Source of the DNA: Pseudoduganella violacea
GTDB lineage: Bacteria > Pseudomonadota > Gammaproteobacteria > Burkholderiales > Burkholderiaceae_D
Direction of reading: 5' to 3'
NCBI RefSeq assembly: GCF_014191875.1
Contig: NZ_JACHXD010000002.1
Location: 521,835-585,834 of the forward strand
DNA: 64,000 nt
Both the position numbers and the translations under genes were made by a program. The notes below the pieces were generated by a model. It searched no databases and was not told the DNA's origin. It was given only the letters and a program-made list of their open reading frames with translations. How positions within the stretch are numbered: the stretch's first letter is position 1; every line of letters starts with the position of its first letter. Positions 34,207 to 42,969 of this stretch are shown piece after piece.

Positions 34207-35508
34207 ATGGCCATGAGCACCACCCCACCCGTCCCTTCCGCTACCGGCGCCCCCAAGGGCGGCGCCGGCCTGCTCGACCAGCTTGGCCCCGGCCTGGTCA
34301 CCGGCGCGGCCGACGACGATCCCAGCGGCATCGCCACCTATTCCCAGGCCGGCGCCCAGTTCGGCTTCGGCCTGCTGTGGACCATGCTGCTGACCTATCC
34401 GCTGATGGTGGGCATCCAGATGGCCAGCGCCAGCATCGGCCGGGTCAGCGGGCGCGGCCTGGCCGGCAATATGCGGCGCCACTGCCCGCCCTGGCTGTTG
34501 CACGCCATCGTGCTGCTGCTCCTGACCGCCAACACCATCAATATCGCGGCCGACATCGCCGCCATGGGCGAGGCGGCGCGCCTGGTGCTGGGCGGGCGCG
34601 CCCAGTGGTACGCCCTCGGTTTCGGCCTGCTTTCGCTGCTGCTGCAATTGCTGCTGCCCTACCAGCGCTATGCGCGTCTGCTCAAATGGCTGACGCTGGC
34701 CCTGCTGGCGTATATGGCGACGGTGCTGGTGGTGCACGTGCCGTGGGGCGCGGCGCTGCGCGCGGCCCTGCTGCCCCAGCTGGCCTGGGAGCGCGGCTAC
34801 CTGACCACGGTGGTGGCCCTGTTCGGCACCACGATCAGCCCCTACCTGTTCTTCTGGCAAGCGGCGCAGGAAGTCGAAGAGCTGCGCGCCGACCCGGCCG
34901 CCGCCCCGCTGCGCCGGGCGCCCCAGCACGGCGCGGCCGAGCTGCGCCGCATCCGCCTCGACACCCTGGTCGGCATGGGCTTTTCCAATCTGGTCGCGCT
35001 GTCCATCATGCTGACCACGGCCGTGACCCTGCATGCCCAGGGCGTGCGCGAGATCAGTTCCTCGGCCCAGGCCGCCGCCGCGCTGCGGCCGCTGGCCGGC
35101 GAGCTGGCGTTCGCCCTGTTCAGCCTGGGCATCATCGGCACCGGCCTGCTCGCTATTCCCGTGCTGGCCGGCTCGGCCGCCTACGCGGTGGCGGGCGCCT
35201 TCAACTGGCGCAGCAGCCTGGGACTGCGGCCGCGCGCGGCGCGCAAGTTCTACGCCATCATCGCCGCCGCCACGCTGGCCGGGGTCGCCATCGGCTTCCT
35301 GCCCGTCGACCCGCTCCAGGCCCTGTACTGGAGCGCCGTCATCAATGGCGTGATCGCCGTCCCCATCATGGCGGTGACCATGCTGCTGGCGACCCGGCCC
35401 GCCGTCATGGGGCCGCTGCCGCTGGCGCCCTGGTTGCGCGTGCTGGGCTGGTTGTGCACGGCGGCCATGGCGCTGGCAGTACTGGCGATGCTGCTCACAT
35501 CCGGCTAA
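34207..35508 (+). CDS. Divergent NRAMP-family metal ion transporter
   Basis: A 433-residue transporter with eleven membrane segments and the overall NRAMP layout. The canonical TM1 DPGN motif is replaced by DPSG (AADDDPSGIATY) and the TM6 MPH motif by TTISPYLFFW. These positions ligate Mn/Fe in canonical MntH, so substrate preference probably differs. Starts at 34207 and 34213 (MAMSTT) are both possible. Proteins with these substitutions form their own clade. It is flanked by unrelated genes and no Mn-responsive element was seen. Confidence 0.82.
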   Translation: MAMSTTPPVPSATGAPKGGAGLLDQLGPGLVTGAADDDPSGIATYSQAGAQFGFGLLWTMLLTYPLMVGIQMASASIGRVSGRGLAGNMRRHCPPWLLHAIVLLLLTANTINIAADIAAMGEAARLVLGGRAQWYALGFGLLSLLLQLLLPYQRYARLLKWLTLALLAYMATVLVVHVPWGAALRAALLPQLAWERGYLTTVVALFGTTISPYLFFWQAAQEVEELRADPAAAPLRRAPQHGAAELRRIRLDTLVGMGFSNLVALSIMLTTAVTLHAQGVREISSSAQAAAALRPLAGELAFALFSLGIIGTGLLAIPVLAGSAAYAVAGAFNWRSSLGLRPRAARKFYAIIAAATLAGVAIGFLPVDPLQALYWSAVINGVIAVPIMAVTMLLATRPAVMGPLPLAPWLRVLGWLCTAAMALAVLAMLLTSG

Positions 35509-35539
35509 GCTGTAGCCATCCCATCCGCCGGAGCCGACC

Positions 35540-35872
35540 ATGCCGAACCGCCTTGCCTGCGCGCTTGCCGCCTGTCTGCTGCTGCTGCCGGCCGCGCGGG
35601 CCGAAGAGCGCGGCTTCCCGCTCGAGGCGCGCAAGGGCGTGCTGACGCCGGGTTATTTCCCGGAAGTGGAAATCGATGGCCGCCCGCGCCGCCTGGCGCC
35701 GGCCGGGCGCATCTTCAACCAGGACAATCTGAGCGAAACCCCGGCCACGCTGCGCGGCCGCCAATTGCCCATCGCCTACATCGAAGACCGCGACGGCCTG
35801 ATCGAACGCATCTGGCTGCTCAGCCGCGAGGAAGCGGCAGGCAAGCTGAAAGTGAATGCGCCGCCGCGCTAG
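35540..35872 (+). CDS. Small exported protein of unknown function
   Basis: A 110-residue protein with a clear Sec signal peptide (NRLACALAACLLLLPAARA) and a mature region of about 90 mostly polar residues containing no cysteine. GGAG lies 8 bases before the ATG. I do not recognise a family. The mature part (ILPxxx-like IAYIEDRDGLIERIWLL) looks like a small alpha/beta fold. Its 3' end overlaps the convergent esterase gene by 4 bases. Confidence 0.7.
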   Translation: MPNRLACALAACLLLLPAARAEERGFPLEARKGVLTPGYFPEVEIDGRPRRLAPAGRIFNQDNLSETPATLRGRQLPIAYIEDRDGLIERIWLLSREEAAGKLKVNAPPR

Positions 35873-36792
35873 CGGCTGCCGGGCGCGCCGTCCTCCTGCT
35901 CGCGCAGTTGCAGGCCGGGCAGGCGGGCGATGAAAGCATCCACGCCGGCGGTGTAGGCCCCGGGCTTGCCCAGCAACAGATTTAAGTCGCGGTGGCTGAG
36001 CTTTTGCTCCAGTACGTCGGCGATGATGCCCAACGCGCGGGCGCGGCCGGCGAAAGCCTGGGCCTGGGCGCAAGCCTGCTCGCGCAGCTGCGAGCACACC
36101 AGCAGCAGCGGCCGCACCTCATGCGCCCCGTCCAGCGCATGGTAGGGCGACAGGCTGCGCCAGGTGGCCGCATGCTTGCCGAAGGCCTGGTCATACAGGC
36201 GCGCATGGCGCTGCTCCATCAACGCCACCAGATCGTAGGCCGCGCTGTCGAGCGCGATGGTGCCGAGCCAGGGCGCGCAACCGGCCTCCGACACCAGGGC
36301 CGGGCGCGCCGCCAGCAGCGTCGCCAGGTGCGCGCCGGCCGAATGGCCCATCAGCACAAACTGCTTGCGGTCCGCGCCCCAGGACGCCGCCATGCCCTGG
36401 GCCGCCGCCAGCGCGCGCGCCACGTCGCGCACCTGTTCCAGCGGCTCGGCCTGCGGCAACAGGCGGTAATCGGCCGCCACCACCACATAACCGCGGGCCG
36501 TGAAATGCGGCACCTTGTTTTCCAGCACCGCCGCCTCGCTCTTGCTGCCGCTGCGCCAGGCGCCGCCATGCACCATGAACAGCACCGGGCCGCGCGGCTG
36601 GGCCGGCAGATAAACGTCGAAACGCTGGCGCGGCAGCTCGCCATACGCGATATCGCGCAGCACGCGACCGCCGCCGTCCTCCTCCTGGCCGTGCGCGGGC
36701 GCGCCATGGCGCGCCGCTTGCGCAAGCCCGCTGCTCAAGCCCAGCGCCAAAAACAGCGCAAACAGGCGCACGACGTTGCTGATGAGCGACAT
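35869..36792 (-). CDS. Exported alpha/beta hydrolase (carboxylesterase, BD-FAE/HSL-like)
   Basis: A 307-residue protein with a signal peptide (about 1-26, ending GLAQA) and an alpha/beta-hydrolase fold: oxyanion segment LFMVHGGAWRSGSK, VVAADYRLLPQAEP, nucleophile elbow GHSAGAH and a C-terminal His in SHRDLN. The HGGAW and GHSAG combination is typical of esterases acting on acylated sugars or short-chain esters. Physiological substrate is unknown. Confidence 0.86.
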   Translation of the reverse strand: MSLISNVVRLFALFLALGLSSGLAQAARHGAPAHGQEEDGGGRVLRDIAYGELPRQRFDVYLPAQPRGPVLFMVHGGAWRSGSKSEAAVLENKVPHFTARGYVVVAADYRLLPQAEPLEQVRDVARALAAAQGMAASWGADRKQFVLMGHSAGAHLATLLAARPALVSEAGCAPWLGTIALDSAAYDLVALMEQRHARLYDQAFGKHAATWRSLSPYHALDGAHEVRPLLLVCSQLREQACAQAQAFAGRARALGIIADVLEQKLSHRDLNLLLGKPGAYTAGVDAFIARLPGLQLREQEDGAPGSR

Positions 36793-37011
36793 TTATTTCC
36801 TCCAATTCCGGCGCCCGCAACGCGGCAAAATACACACATTTTCACTCTGCGGCGCTGGTGATTTTTCGATAGTTTCCATAGAGAAATCGCAAGTTCTTCG
36901 TTGCAATGACAGATGCTCTCGCGCTAGGATCATTCCAACGGCCTTCCAGACGCCGGCCACCTCTGCGCAGCCCTCGACCCCGCCTGCAACCACCACACGA
37001 ATGGGTGCTCT

Positions 37012-37689
37012 ATGAACAAACATACTCGCAAGGCAAGACTCTTGGCAACTGCCGCCGCATTCGTGCTGGCCGGCGCAGCGCAGGCCGGCACGATCGGCGC
37101 CGCCTCTTTGGACGACGTCACCCTGGGCGGCACGGCGACCGCCTACTGGTCCGACGCCCTGAACTACTACGGCAGCAATCCCGGCAGCGACGCCAGCAGC
37201 TTCGCCGCCGCCTTCGCCAGCTATGGCAATGGCGGCGCCTGGAGCCTGATGGGCACGGCCCAAGGCAGCTCCTTCACCACCGTCAACAGCGCCTTCAGCT
37301 ACAGCTTCAGCAAGGATGCCGGCAACCAGAGCGGCACCTGGGCCATCACCAATCTGAGCGCCGCCCAGGTTGTGCTCGACCTCGCCTTCTCCATGCACAC
37401 CGGCGACGCCGGCACCGCCTTCCTGTTTGACAACCAAGTCTTTGGCGCCGGCCAGACCCTGCAAGGCAACTGGAAGATCGAATGGCTCAACAACGCCGAC
37501 AATGTCCCGAACTTCTCCAATATGAACCTGTTCAGCCGCGACCTGAGCGGCGGTGCTGGCGCCGGCGGTGGCGTCACGGCAGCCGCCGTCCCCGAACCGA
37601 CGACCTGGGCCATGTTCCTGGTCGGCCTGTGCAGCATCGGCCTGACCCTGAAGCGCCGCCAACCGGCGCGCGTCAAGAAAAAAGCATAG
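37012..37689 (+). CDS. PEP-CTERM sorting-domain exported protein
   Basis: A 225-residue protein with an N-terminal signal peptide (KARLLATAAAFVLAGAAQA). The mature domain is rich in Ser, Gly, Asn and Ala. The C-terminal PEP-CTERM signal is visible at about 191-225 as VPEPTTW followed by a membrane helix (AMFLVGLCSIGLTL) and a basic tail (KRRQPARVKKKA). Such proteins are processed by exosortase and are linked to exopolysaccharide-producing bacteria. No exosortase gene is in the window. A strong terminator follows. Confidence 0.87.
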   Translation: MNKHTRKARLLATAAAFVLAGAAQAGTIGAASLDDVTLGGTATAYWSDALNYYGSNPGSDASSFAAAFASYGNGGAWSLMGTAQGSSFTTVNSAFSYSFSKDAGNQSGTWAITNLSAAQVVLDLAFSMHTGDAGTAFLFDNQVFGAGQTLQGNWKIEWLNNADNVPNFSNMNLFSRDLSGGAGAGGGVTAAAVPEPTTWAMFLVGLCSIGLTLKRRQPARVKKKA

Positions 37690-37715
37690 CAACAACAATA
37701 GCCGGCAGTACGCTC

Positions 37716-37742
37716 GCCCGGATACCCATCCGGGCTTTTTTT
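37716..37742 (+). terminator. Rho-independent terminator of the PEP-CTERM gene
   Basis: A perfect 8-bp stem GCCCGGAT/ATCCGGGC has a 4-base loop and is followed by seven T. It lies 27 bp past the stop codon. Confidence 0.88.
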
Positions 37743-37769
37743 CATTCAGAAGTTTGCGCCAGATCAAAC

Positions 37770-37863
37770 AATGTCCACCCTAGTGTCAGGCACCAGGGTG
37801 GACATTTTTTGCGCTAGATCAAGCAATGTCCCACTCTGGTGCCTGACACCAGGGTGGGACATT
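37770..37863. repeat. Pair of inverted hairpin repeats (BIME/REP-like)
   Basis: Two related hairpins lie 18 bp apart. The first (37770-37806) has arms AATGTCCACCCTAGTG / CACCAGGGTGGACATT with loop TCAGG. The second (37825-37863) has arms AATGTCCCACTCTGGTG / CACCAGGGTGGGACATT with loop CCTGA. Each has one mismatch. The loops are reverse complements of each other, so the two units are in opposite orientation. Flanks share agatca and ttgcg words. This is the architecture of REP-pair elements, seen only once in this window. Confidence 0.75.
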
Positions 37864-37875
37864 GTTTGCGGAAGA

Positions 37876-38775
37876 TCAAAGGAAGATGATGAGGGCGGCG
37901 ATGCCGACGATCAGACCGAGCTTGGTGAGCTTGTAGGCGGTCTTGTTCCAGGCTTTGAAGCGGCGACGATATTTGCCGGCGTAGAAGGAGACGCGGAACA
38001 GCTTGCTGACCAGGCCGACCTGGTCGCCGCTTTCGTTGGGCGAGGCGGCCGCCGTCATCAGGGTGCGGCCGAGGAAGCGGTTGACCGCTTGCGCCCAGCC
38101 GAAGCGCATCGGCCGTTCGACGTCGCAGAACAGGATGATGCGGTCGCTCTCGCTGCCGTTGATGGCCCAGTGGATATAGGTTTCGTCGAACATCACGCCG
38201 ACGCCGTCGCGCCAGCTGTGGCGCTCGCCGTCGACATCGATGAAGCAGCGGTCGTCGTTGGGCGTGGCCAGGCCGAGGTGGTAGCGCAGCGAGCCGGCGA
38301 AGGGGTCGCGGTGCGGATTGAGCTTGCCGCCCGGCGGCAGCTCGGCAAACATGGCCGCCTTCACGCTCGGAATGCTTTGCAGCAGGGCAAAGGTTTGCGG
38401 GCACAGTTGTTCGGCCGAGGGATGGCTAGCGTCGTACCACTTCAGGTAAAAGCGCTTCCAGCCGTTCTTGAAGAAGGAGTTGAAGCCGGCGTCGTCGTTC
38501 TGTTCGGAGGCCTTGATCTTTTGCAGGCGCAGCAGGTTCTCGGCTTCGGCCCGGATCACTTGCCAGTTCTGCTGCAGCGGTTCAAGTTCCTTGAAGTCGG
38601 CCACCGGCAACCAGGGCGTGGACGGTACTTTGGAGAACCAGTGCATGAAGATATTGATCGGCGCCATGAACGACGAGTGGTCGAACAGTTGGCGGCCGAA
38701 CGGCAGGCGCACCTTGCCGCGGAAGTGGATGTGCAGGACGGAGAGCGCGTAAAAAGCAACAATTGCCCATTTCAT
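37876..38775 (-). CDS. lpxO: LpxO-like aspartyl/asparaginyl beta-hydroxylase
   Basis: A 299-residue Fe(II)/2-oxoglutarate dioxygenase-like protein anchored by an N-terminal membrane segment and a second hydrophobic stretch at the C-terminus (LGLIVGIAALIIFL). The iron-binding motif HRD sits in LNPHRDPFAG; the distal His in YIHWAINGSESDRI and the Arg pair in CDVERPMR match the family. LpxO homologues hydroxylate the 2-position of lipid A acyl chains at the inner membrane. The assignment to lipid A rather than another target is from family resemblance. Confidence 0.85.
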   Translation of the reverse strand: MKWAIVAFYALSVLHIHFRGKVRLPFGRQLFDHSSFMAPINIFMHWFSKVPSTPWLPVADFKELEPLQQNWQVIRAEAENLLRLQKIKASEQNDDAGFNSFFKNGWKRFYLKWYDASHPSAEQLCPQTFALLQSIPSVKAAMFAELPPGGKLNPHRDPFAGSLRYHLGLATPNDDRCFIDVDGERHSWRDGVGVMFDETYIHWAINGSESDRIILFCDVERPMRFGWAQAVNRFLGRTLMTAAASPNESGDQVGLVSKLFRVSFYAGKYRRRFKAWNKTAYKLTKLGLIVGIAALIIFL

Positions 38776-38936
38776 GGTGCAACCTCGTTTCAGATTCCAA
38801 ACCGGGCATTTTATCTCAGCTCGGCCGAAGCGGGGCTGGCGGCTGTCTCATGGCAAAGAAAACCCTAATAAAATAACAAGTATGATAGCCTTTCTAACAG
38901 GAAAAGACTTTCCATCATTCAAAGGAGGTTGCCACG

Positions 38937-39857
38937 ATGCCCCACTCTATCCGTAATTCCGTGATGGATGCGATAGGCAATACGCCTCTCGTCCGTTTGT
39001 CGCGCCTGTTCGGCGAGCGTGCCGAAATCGTGGCCAAGCTGGAATACATGAATCCAGGCGGCAGCATCAAGGACCGCATGGTGCGCCATATGCTCGCGCG
39101 CATGCCGGCCGGCCGCCAGCGCGTGGTCGAAAGCTCGTCCGGCAACACCGGCGCGGCGCTGGCGATGGCCAGCGCCGTGCATGGCCTGCAATGCGATGTG
39201 ACCGTGCCGGGCAAGACCAGCGTGGAAAAAGTCAAGCGCATCCAGGCTTACGGCGCCCAGGTGCACGTCTGCGCCACCGATGTGCCGGAGCAGGATGTGC
39301 GCAGCTACTACGCGGTGGCCGAGGCGCTGGCGGCCGAACATGGCGCCTACCACCTGGACCAGTACCGCTCCGAATTGAACCGCCAGGCCCACTATGCCGA
39401 CACCGCGCCCGAGCTGTGGCAGCAACTCGACGGACAGCTCGACTACTTCGTCTGCGGCATCGGCTCGGGCGGCACCATCTCCGGCATCGGCCGCTATCTG
39501 AAGGAGCGCAATCCACGCATCACCGTGATCGGGGTCGAGCCGCGCCATTCGGCCTACCGCAAGCTGGTGACGGACGCGCCGCAAACCGGCGAGTTCCGCA
39601 GCGCCATCGAGGGCGTGGGCAAGGGCGCGCCCTCGCTCGCCTTCGATCCGGCCGTGGTGGACGATGTGGTGCAAGTGAGCGACGAGGAAGCGCTGGAATA
39701 CTGCCAGTTGCTGGCGCGCCGTGAAGGCATCCTGGCCGGCGGCTCCAGCGGCTGCGTCAGCGCCGGCATCGCCCAACTGCTGCCGCGCCTGGGCAGCGCG
39801 CGCGTCGCCACCATCTTCCCCGATTCGGGCGTGTACTACCTGTCCAAATACTTCTGA
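38937..39857 (+). CDS. PLP-dependent cysteine synthase/cystathionine beta-synthase-family enzyme
   Basis: A 306-residue fold-type II PLP enzyme. The PLP lysine is in NPGGSIKDRM, the substrate loop is ESSSGNTGAAL and the phosphate-binding loop is GIGSGGTISGIG. The start MDAIGNTPLVRLSRL is typical for CysK/CysM/CBS. No CBS regulatory domain is present. A full AAAGGAGG ribosome-binding site precedes the ATG. It should combine O-acetylserine or serine with a sulfur nucleophile; CysK, CysM and CBS-like options cannot be separated by eye. Confidence 0.87.
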   Translation: MPHSIRNSVMDAIGNTPLVRLSRLFGERAEIVAKLEYMNPGGSIKDRMVRHMLARMPAGRQRVVESSSGNTGAALAMASAVHGLQCDVTVPGKTSVEKVKRIQAYGAQVHVCATDVPEQDVRSYYAVAEALAAEHGAYHLDQYRSELNRQAHYADTAPELWQQLDGQLDYFVCGIGSGGTISGIGRYLKERNPRITVIGVEPRHSAYRKLVTDAPQTGEFRSAIEGVGKGAPSLAFDPAVVDDVVQVSDEEALEYCQLLARREGILAGGSSGCVSAGIAQLLPRLGSARVATIFPDSGVYYLSKYF

Positions 39858-39881
39858 CGCGCAGCAGGCCAGGCGTGCCGC

Positions 39882-40844
39882 TCAGGCCAGGCGCCACAGC
39901 GCCCGGGCCTCGGCCGCCAGCAGCGCGGGCTGCTCCTCCGGCCAGAACAGCTTGCTGCCCGGCAGGCGGCGCAGGCCACGCCCATTGCCGAAAGCCTGCT
40001 CGAAATAGCGCGCACTGGCGGCGGTGAAAATATCGTCGGCTTCGCCCCACAGCACGCGCACCGGCACCCGGCTGGCCTTCAGCGCGGCGCTGATGCCCTG
40101 CAGCGAGTTGCGTTCCAGCGCCACGGCATACGCATGCATCTGCGCCTTGCGCTGCGGGCTGCTCACCAGCGGGCCGAGATAGCACTCCAGCGCCTCGTCG
40201 CTGGGATGGGCCGGATCGGCGTAGCACATGCCGCCGATGCCCCGCGCGCTGCGCGCCAGCGCCTTGTCGGCCAGCCAGGGCTGGAACCATTGGTCGGCGA
40301 AGGTGCCGGCCTTGGCCAGCTCGATCACCGGCGCCAGCGCGGCGGGTGGGCATTCCGGTTCGCTGTCGCAATTGGTCAGCAGCAGGCTGCGCACGCGCTG
40401 CGGATAGCGCACCATGAAGAGCTGGGCGACGGCGCCGCCACTGTCGTTGGCGATCAGGTCGACACGCCCGATCCGCAAGCGGTCGAGCAGCGCGGCCAGC
40501 ATCGCCACCTGGTCTTGCGGCGCCATGCCCTGGCCCGGCGCTACCTCGGTATAACCCAGGCCGAGAAAGTCTGGCGCGACGCAGCGCCGGTAAGGCGCCA
40601 GCAGCGGCAGCGCGCCGCGCCACTGGAAGCTGTTCAGCGGGAAGCCATGCAGGAACAGGGCCGCCGGGCCGCTGCCTTGCTCGATATAGGCGATGCGGCC
40701 GAAGCGGGTCGGCTGGAAACGGCGCGCCGTGTGAAAGGCGGCGGCGTTCAGCGCGGCGGCGGGCGTCGCCGCCGATGCCAGACCGGCCAGGGCGGCGGCG
40801 GCGGCCGCGCCGCCGGCCAGTGTCAGGAAATGTCTGCGGTCCAT
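39882..40844 (-). CDS. Exported alpha/beta hydrolase with Asp nucleophile (dehalogenase/epoxide-hydrolase-like)
   Basis: A 320-residue protein starting MDRRHFLTLAGGAAAAAA, a Tat-like signal (RRHFL) followed by an Ala-rich helix. The fold follows HGFPLNSFQWRG (oxyanion), DFLGLGYTE, and the elbow LIANDSGGAVAQL. Asp, not Ser, occupies the nucleophile position, as in haloalkane dehalogenases and epoxide hydrolases. An acidic residue in LWGEADDIF follows. It is divergent from an XRE-family regulator gene that may control it. Substrate is unknown. Confidence 0.8.
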   Translation of the reverse strand: MDRRHFLTLAGGAAAAAALAGLASAATPAAALNAAAFHTARRFQPTRFGRIAYIEQGSGPAALFLHGFPLNSFQWRGALPLLAPYRRCVAPDFLGLGYTEVAPGQGMAPQDQVAMLAALLDRLRIGRVDLIANDSGGAVAQLFMVRYPQRVRSLLLTNCDSEPECPPAALAPVIELAKAGTFADQWFQPWLADKALARSARGIGGMCYADPAHPSDEALECYLGPLVSSPQRKAQMHAYAVALERNSLQGISAALKASRVPVRVLWGEADDIFTAASARYFEQAFGNGRGLRRLPGSKLFWPEEQPALLAAEARALWRLA

Positions 40845-40955
40845 GCTGTGCTCCTTGTGGGGAATCGGTGAACACAGTATTGGCGCGCCAGGTCATGCGC
40901 TCAATAACCTCGGAGGTCATGGCGGCCCGCACCCGGCCGCGCTAAGATAAGCCGC

Positions 40956-41774
40956 ATGCAAACCCATGACGCCCCCCTCGCCCCGGCCCGTATCGGCATC
41001 CTGCTGCGCGAATGGCGCGCGGCGCGGCGTCTGAGCCAGCTCGATCTGGCGCTCGACGCCGAACTCTCGGCCCGCCACCTGAGCTATATCGAAACCGGCA
41101 AGGCCCAGCCCAGCCGCGAGGTGCTGGGACGGCTGGCCCAAGCCCTCGACATGCCGCTGCGCGAACGCAATGCCCTGCTGGTGGCGGCCGGCTACGCGCC
41201 GCACTATCCCGAGTCGGCGCTCGGCGCGCCGGATATGGCGCGCATCGAGCAAGCCATCGCCCTGATGCTGCGGCAGCAGGAACCCTACCCCGCCTTCCTC
41301 CTGAACCGCTATTGGGACATCGTGGCGGCCAACGGCGCCGCGCTGCGCCTGAACCGCTTCCTGCTCGATGGGCGCGACAGCCCGCACCGCAATATGCTGC
41401 GCCACGTTTTCGATCCGCAGGATTTGCGCGCCGTGCTGGTCAATCATGAGGAAGTGGCGAGCGACCTGCTCGGCCATCTGCACGCGCTGGTCGCCTCGTC
41501 GCCGGGCGATGCCAAGGCGCGCGCCCTGCTCGACGAGGTGCTGGCCTATCCCGGCGTGCCGCCGCACTGGCGCCGGCGCCAGCCGGGCGCCGCGCCGGCG
41601 CCTTTGCTGAGCACCGTCTTCCGCAACAACGGCCAGGAGCTGCGCTTCTTCTCCACCATCACCACCTTCGGCACCCCGCGCGACGTCACCCTCGACGAGC
41701 TGCACATCGAATCCTGCTTCCCGCTGGACGAAGCCACGGCCGCTTTCTGCCAGGCGCTGGCGCGCCCCGAATAA
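40956..41774 (+). CDS. XRE-family regulator with MmyB-like ligand-binding domain
   Basis: A 272-residue protein with an N-terminal helix-turn-helix (about 10-70: LREWRAARRLSQLDLALDAELSARHLSYIETGK) and a C-terminal MmyB-type domain (about 100-265) with FLLNRYWDIVAANGAA. MmyB-like domains are proposed to bind fatty acids or small hydrophobic ligands. In many genomes these regulators lie next to the oxidoreductase or hydrolase they control. Here the divergent neighbour is the Asp-nucleophile hydrolase, 112 bp away. Confidence 0.87.
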   Translation: MQTHDAPLAPARIGILLREWRAARRLSQLDLALDAELSARHLSYIETGKAQPSREVLGRLAQALDMPLRERNALLVAAGYAPHYPESALGAPDMARIEQAIALMLRQQEPYPAFLLNRYWDIVAANGAALRLNRFLLDGRDSPHRNMLRHVFDPQDLRAVLVNHEEVASDLLGHLHALVASSPGDAKARALLDEVLAYPGVPPHWRRRQPGAAPAPLLSTVFRNNGQELRFFSTITTFGTPRDVTLDELHIESCFPLDEATAAFCQALARPE

Positions 41775-42023
41775 ATGCCGGTTTGCCGCGAGCGGCCGCG
41801 TGGATAAATCGTTTTTTCTTGCAGTCGCTGCAAATTTGCAACTAAATTAAATAAATTCGTTGCGAATATATTTTCACCCATGAGAAATTAATGGCTCCCG
41901 AAAAAGGGAGGCAGATTTCGTCAATTGCATAATAATAGTAAATGACCACTCTGCCGATTTAATTAGATGTACTTTTGCATTTCTTCGCACCACAACACTA
42001 TTAATATGAAAGCGATAGTAATG

Positions 42024-42194
42024 ATGAAGACTCTGAAAAAAGCCAGTCTATTTCTGCTGTTTGGCCTAGGGATGGGACTGTCCTATTCCGCTGCCGCCCT
42101 CCCCAGCGCCGCCTGGTGCGAAATCATGGCCCCGATTTGCGACGAAAATCCCAAAGCCCACGGCTGCCCGGTCTATTTCCGTTATTGCCCATAA
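42024..42194 (+). CDS. Small secreted cysteine-patterned peptide (copy 1)
   Basis: A 56-residue peptide: a basic start MKTLKK, a hydrophobic signal segment (LFLLFGLGMGLSYSAAA) and a mature part of about 33 residues with four cysteines spaced C-x6-C-x8-C-x6-C. The start at 42024 is set by alignment with the MKSLKK start of the next copies; in-frame ATGs at 42021 and 42006 are possible. The roughly 245-bp AT-rich gap upstream (41775-42020) probably holds the promoter. No known family is recognised. Confidence 0.7.
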   Translation: MKTLKKASLFLLFGLGMGLSYSAAALPSAAWCEIMAPICDENPKAHGCPVYFRYCP

Positions 42195-42218
42195 CCATAA
42201 ACGAAAGGTGATACCAAT

Positions 42219-42413
42219 ATGAAAAGCCTGAAAAAAATGGCCTTTGTGGCTGCATTAGGACTGGGACTGGGCGCATCGCTGTCGGCCTATGCCATTCCAA
42301 GCGAACAGGCCTGCCGCTCCGCATGCGCCAAGTGTGCCCAAGGTATTCAAATGTCCTGCGATTTTCTGCGCGGCCCATGCGATGCCTACCGTCCGTTCCT
42401 GTGCGAAGACTAA
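42219..42413 (+). CDS. Small secreted cysteine-patterned peptide (copy 2)
   Basis: A 64-residue peptide with signal segment MKSLKKMAFVAALGLGLGAS and a mature part containing six cysteines. The shared pattern C-x6-C-x7-C-x6-C is followed by an extra C-terminal Cys, and one more Cys lies inside the first spacer (CRSACAKC). The sequence RGPC-x7-C resembles copy 3. GAAAGG lies upstream of the ATG. It sits 24 bp after copy 1, so the four tandem genes are probably co-transcribed. Confidence 0.75.
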   Translation: MKSLKKMAFVAALGLGLGASLSAYAIPSEQACRSACAKCAQGIQMSCDFLRGPCDAYRPFLCED

Positions 42414-42459
42414 GCGAAGCATCGATATTTAAATCCATAACGTTAAAGGTAAAACTATT

Positions 42460-42645
42460 ATGAAAAGCCTCAAAAAAATGATGTTCATCGCCGCGCTGGG
42501 TATGGGTCTGGGTGTTTCGCTGTCCGCGACGGCACTGCCACCGATCGACGATTGCCGCGACGCCTGCGTCGCTTGCAAAGAGGGCGATCAAGCCTCCTGC
42601 AAACTGTATCGCGGCCCATGCCGCTCCTATGGCCCACTGTGCTGA
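42460..42645 (+). CDS. Small secreted cysteine-patterned peptide (copy 3)
   Basis: A 61-residue peptide that clearly aligns with copy 2: the same MKSLKKM start, AALGMGLG signal core, cleavage region SLSATA-LP, then CRDACVAC, x7, C, KLYRGPC, x6, C. The near identity of spacing with diverged residues suggests selection on a disulfide framework. It lies 46 bp after copy 2. Confidence 0.75.
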   Translation: MKSLKKMMFIAALGMGLGVSLSATALPPIDDCRDACVACKEGDQASCKLYRGPCRSYGPLC

Positions 42646-42661
42646 TACAAAGGAGAACGCC

Positions 42662-42832
42662 ATGAAAAAGATGAAACTGGTTTTGCTGGCAGTGAGCATG
42701 GGCCTGGGTATCGGCATGTCGCAGAGCGCCTTCGCTCTGCCTGACCCGGATTGGTGCCTGGAGCTGATGAGCTCCTGCCGCGATGGCGACCCGATCGCCT
42801 GCAACCTGTTCCGCACCTACTGCCACGGCTAA
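42662..42832 (+). CDS. Small secreted cysteine-patterned peptide (copy 4)
   Basis: A 56-residue peptide beginning MKKMKLVLLAVSMGLGIG with mature part CLELMSSC-x7-C-x6-C and no extra cysteines. AAAGGAG lies 7 bases upstream of the ATG at 42662; the longer overlapping frame runs through copy 3 and is not real. A terminator follows 25 bp after the stop, ending the four-gene array. Confidence 0.72.
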   Translation: MKKMKLVLLAVSMGLGIGMSQSAFALPDPDWCLELMSSCRDGDPIACNLFRTYCHG

Positions 42833-42856
42833 CCACCGGCAACACCATATCCCTGA

Positions 42857-42887
42857 AGCCCCTGCGGCGTGAATGCAGGGGCTTTTT
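42857..42887 (+). terminator. Terminator of the small-peptide array
   Basis: A perfect 9-bp stem AGCCCCTGC/GCAGGGGCT has a 9-base loop and is followed by a T run. It closes the run of four peptide genes. Confidence 0.85.
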
Positions 42888-42969
42888 ATTTGCGCAGACA
42901 GCCATCGCCATTCTTTGTCGGACGTTCTACAATACAGCCTGCATTCAATTCAATGAAAAGGCGGGCAGC

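Noticed and set aside
42512..42832. 106-residue start for peptide copy 4
   Set aside because: The first 50 codons lie within copy 3 in another frame; AAAGGAG and the signal peptide define the start at 42662.
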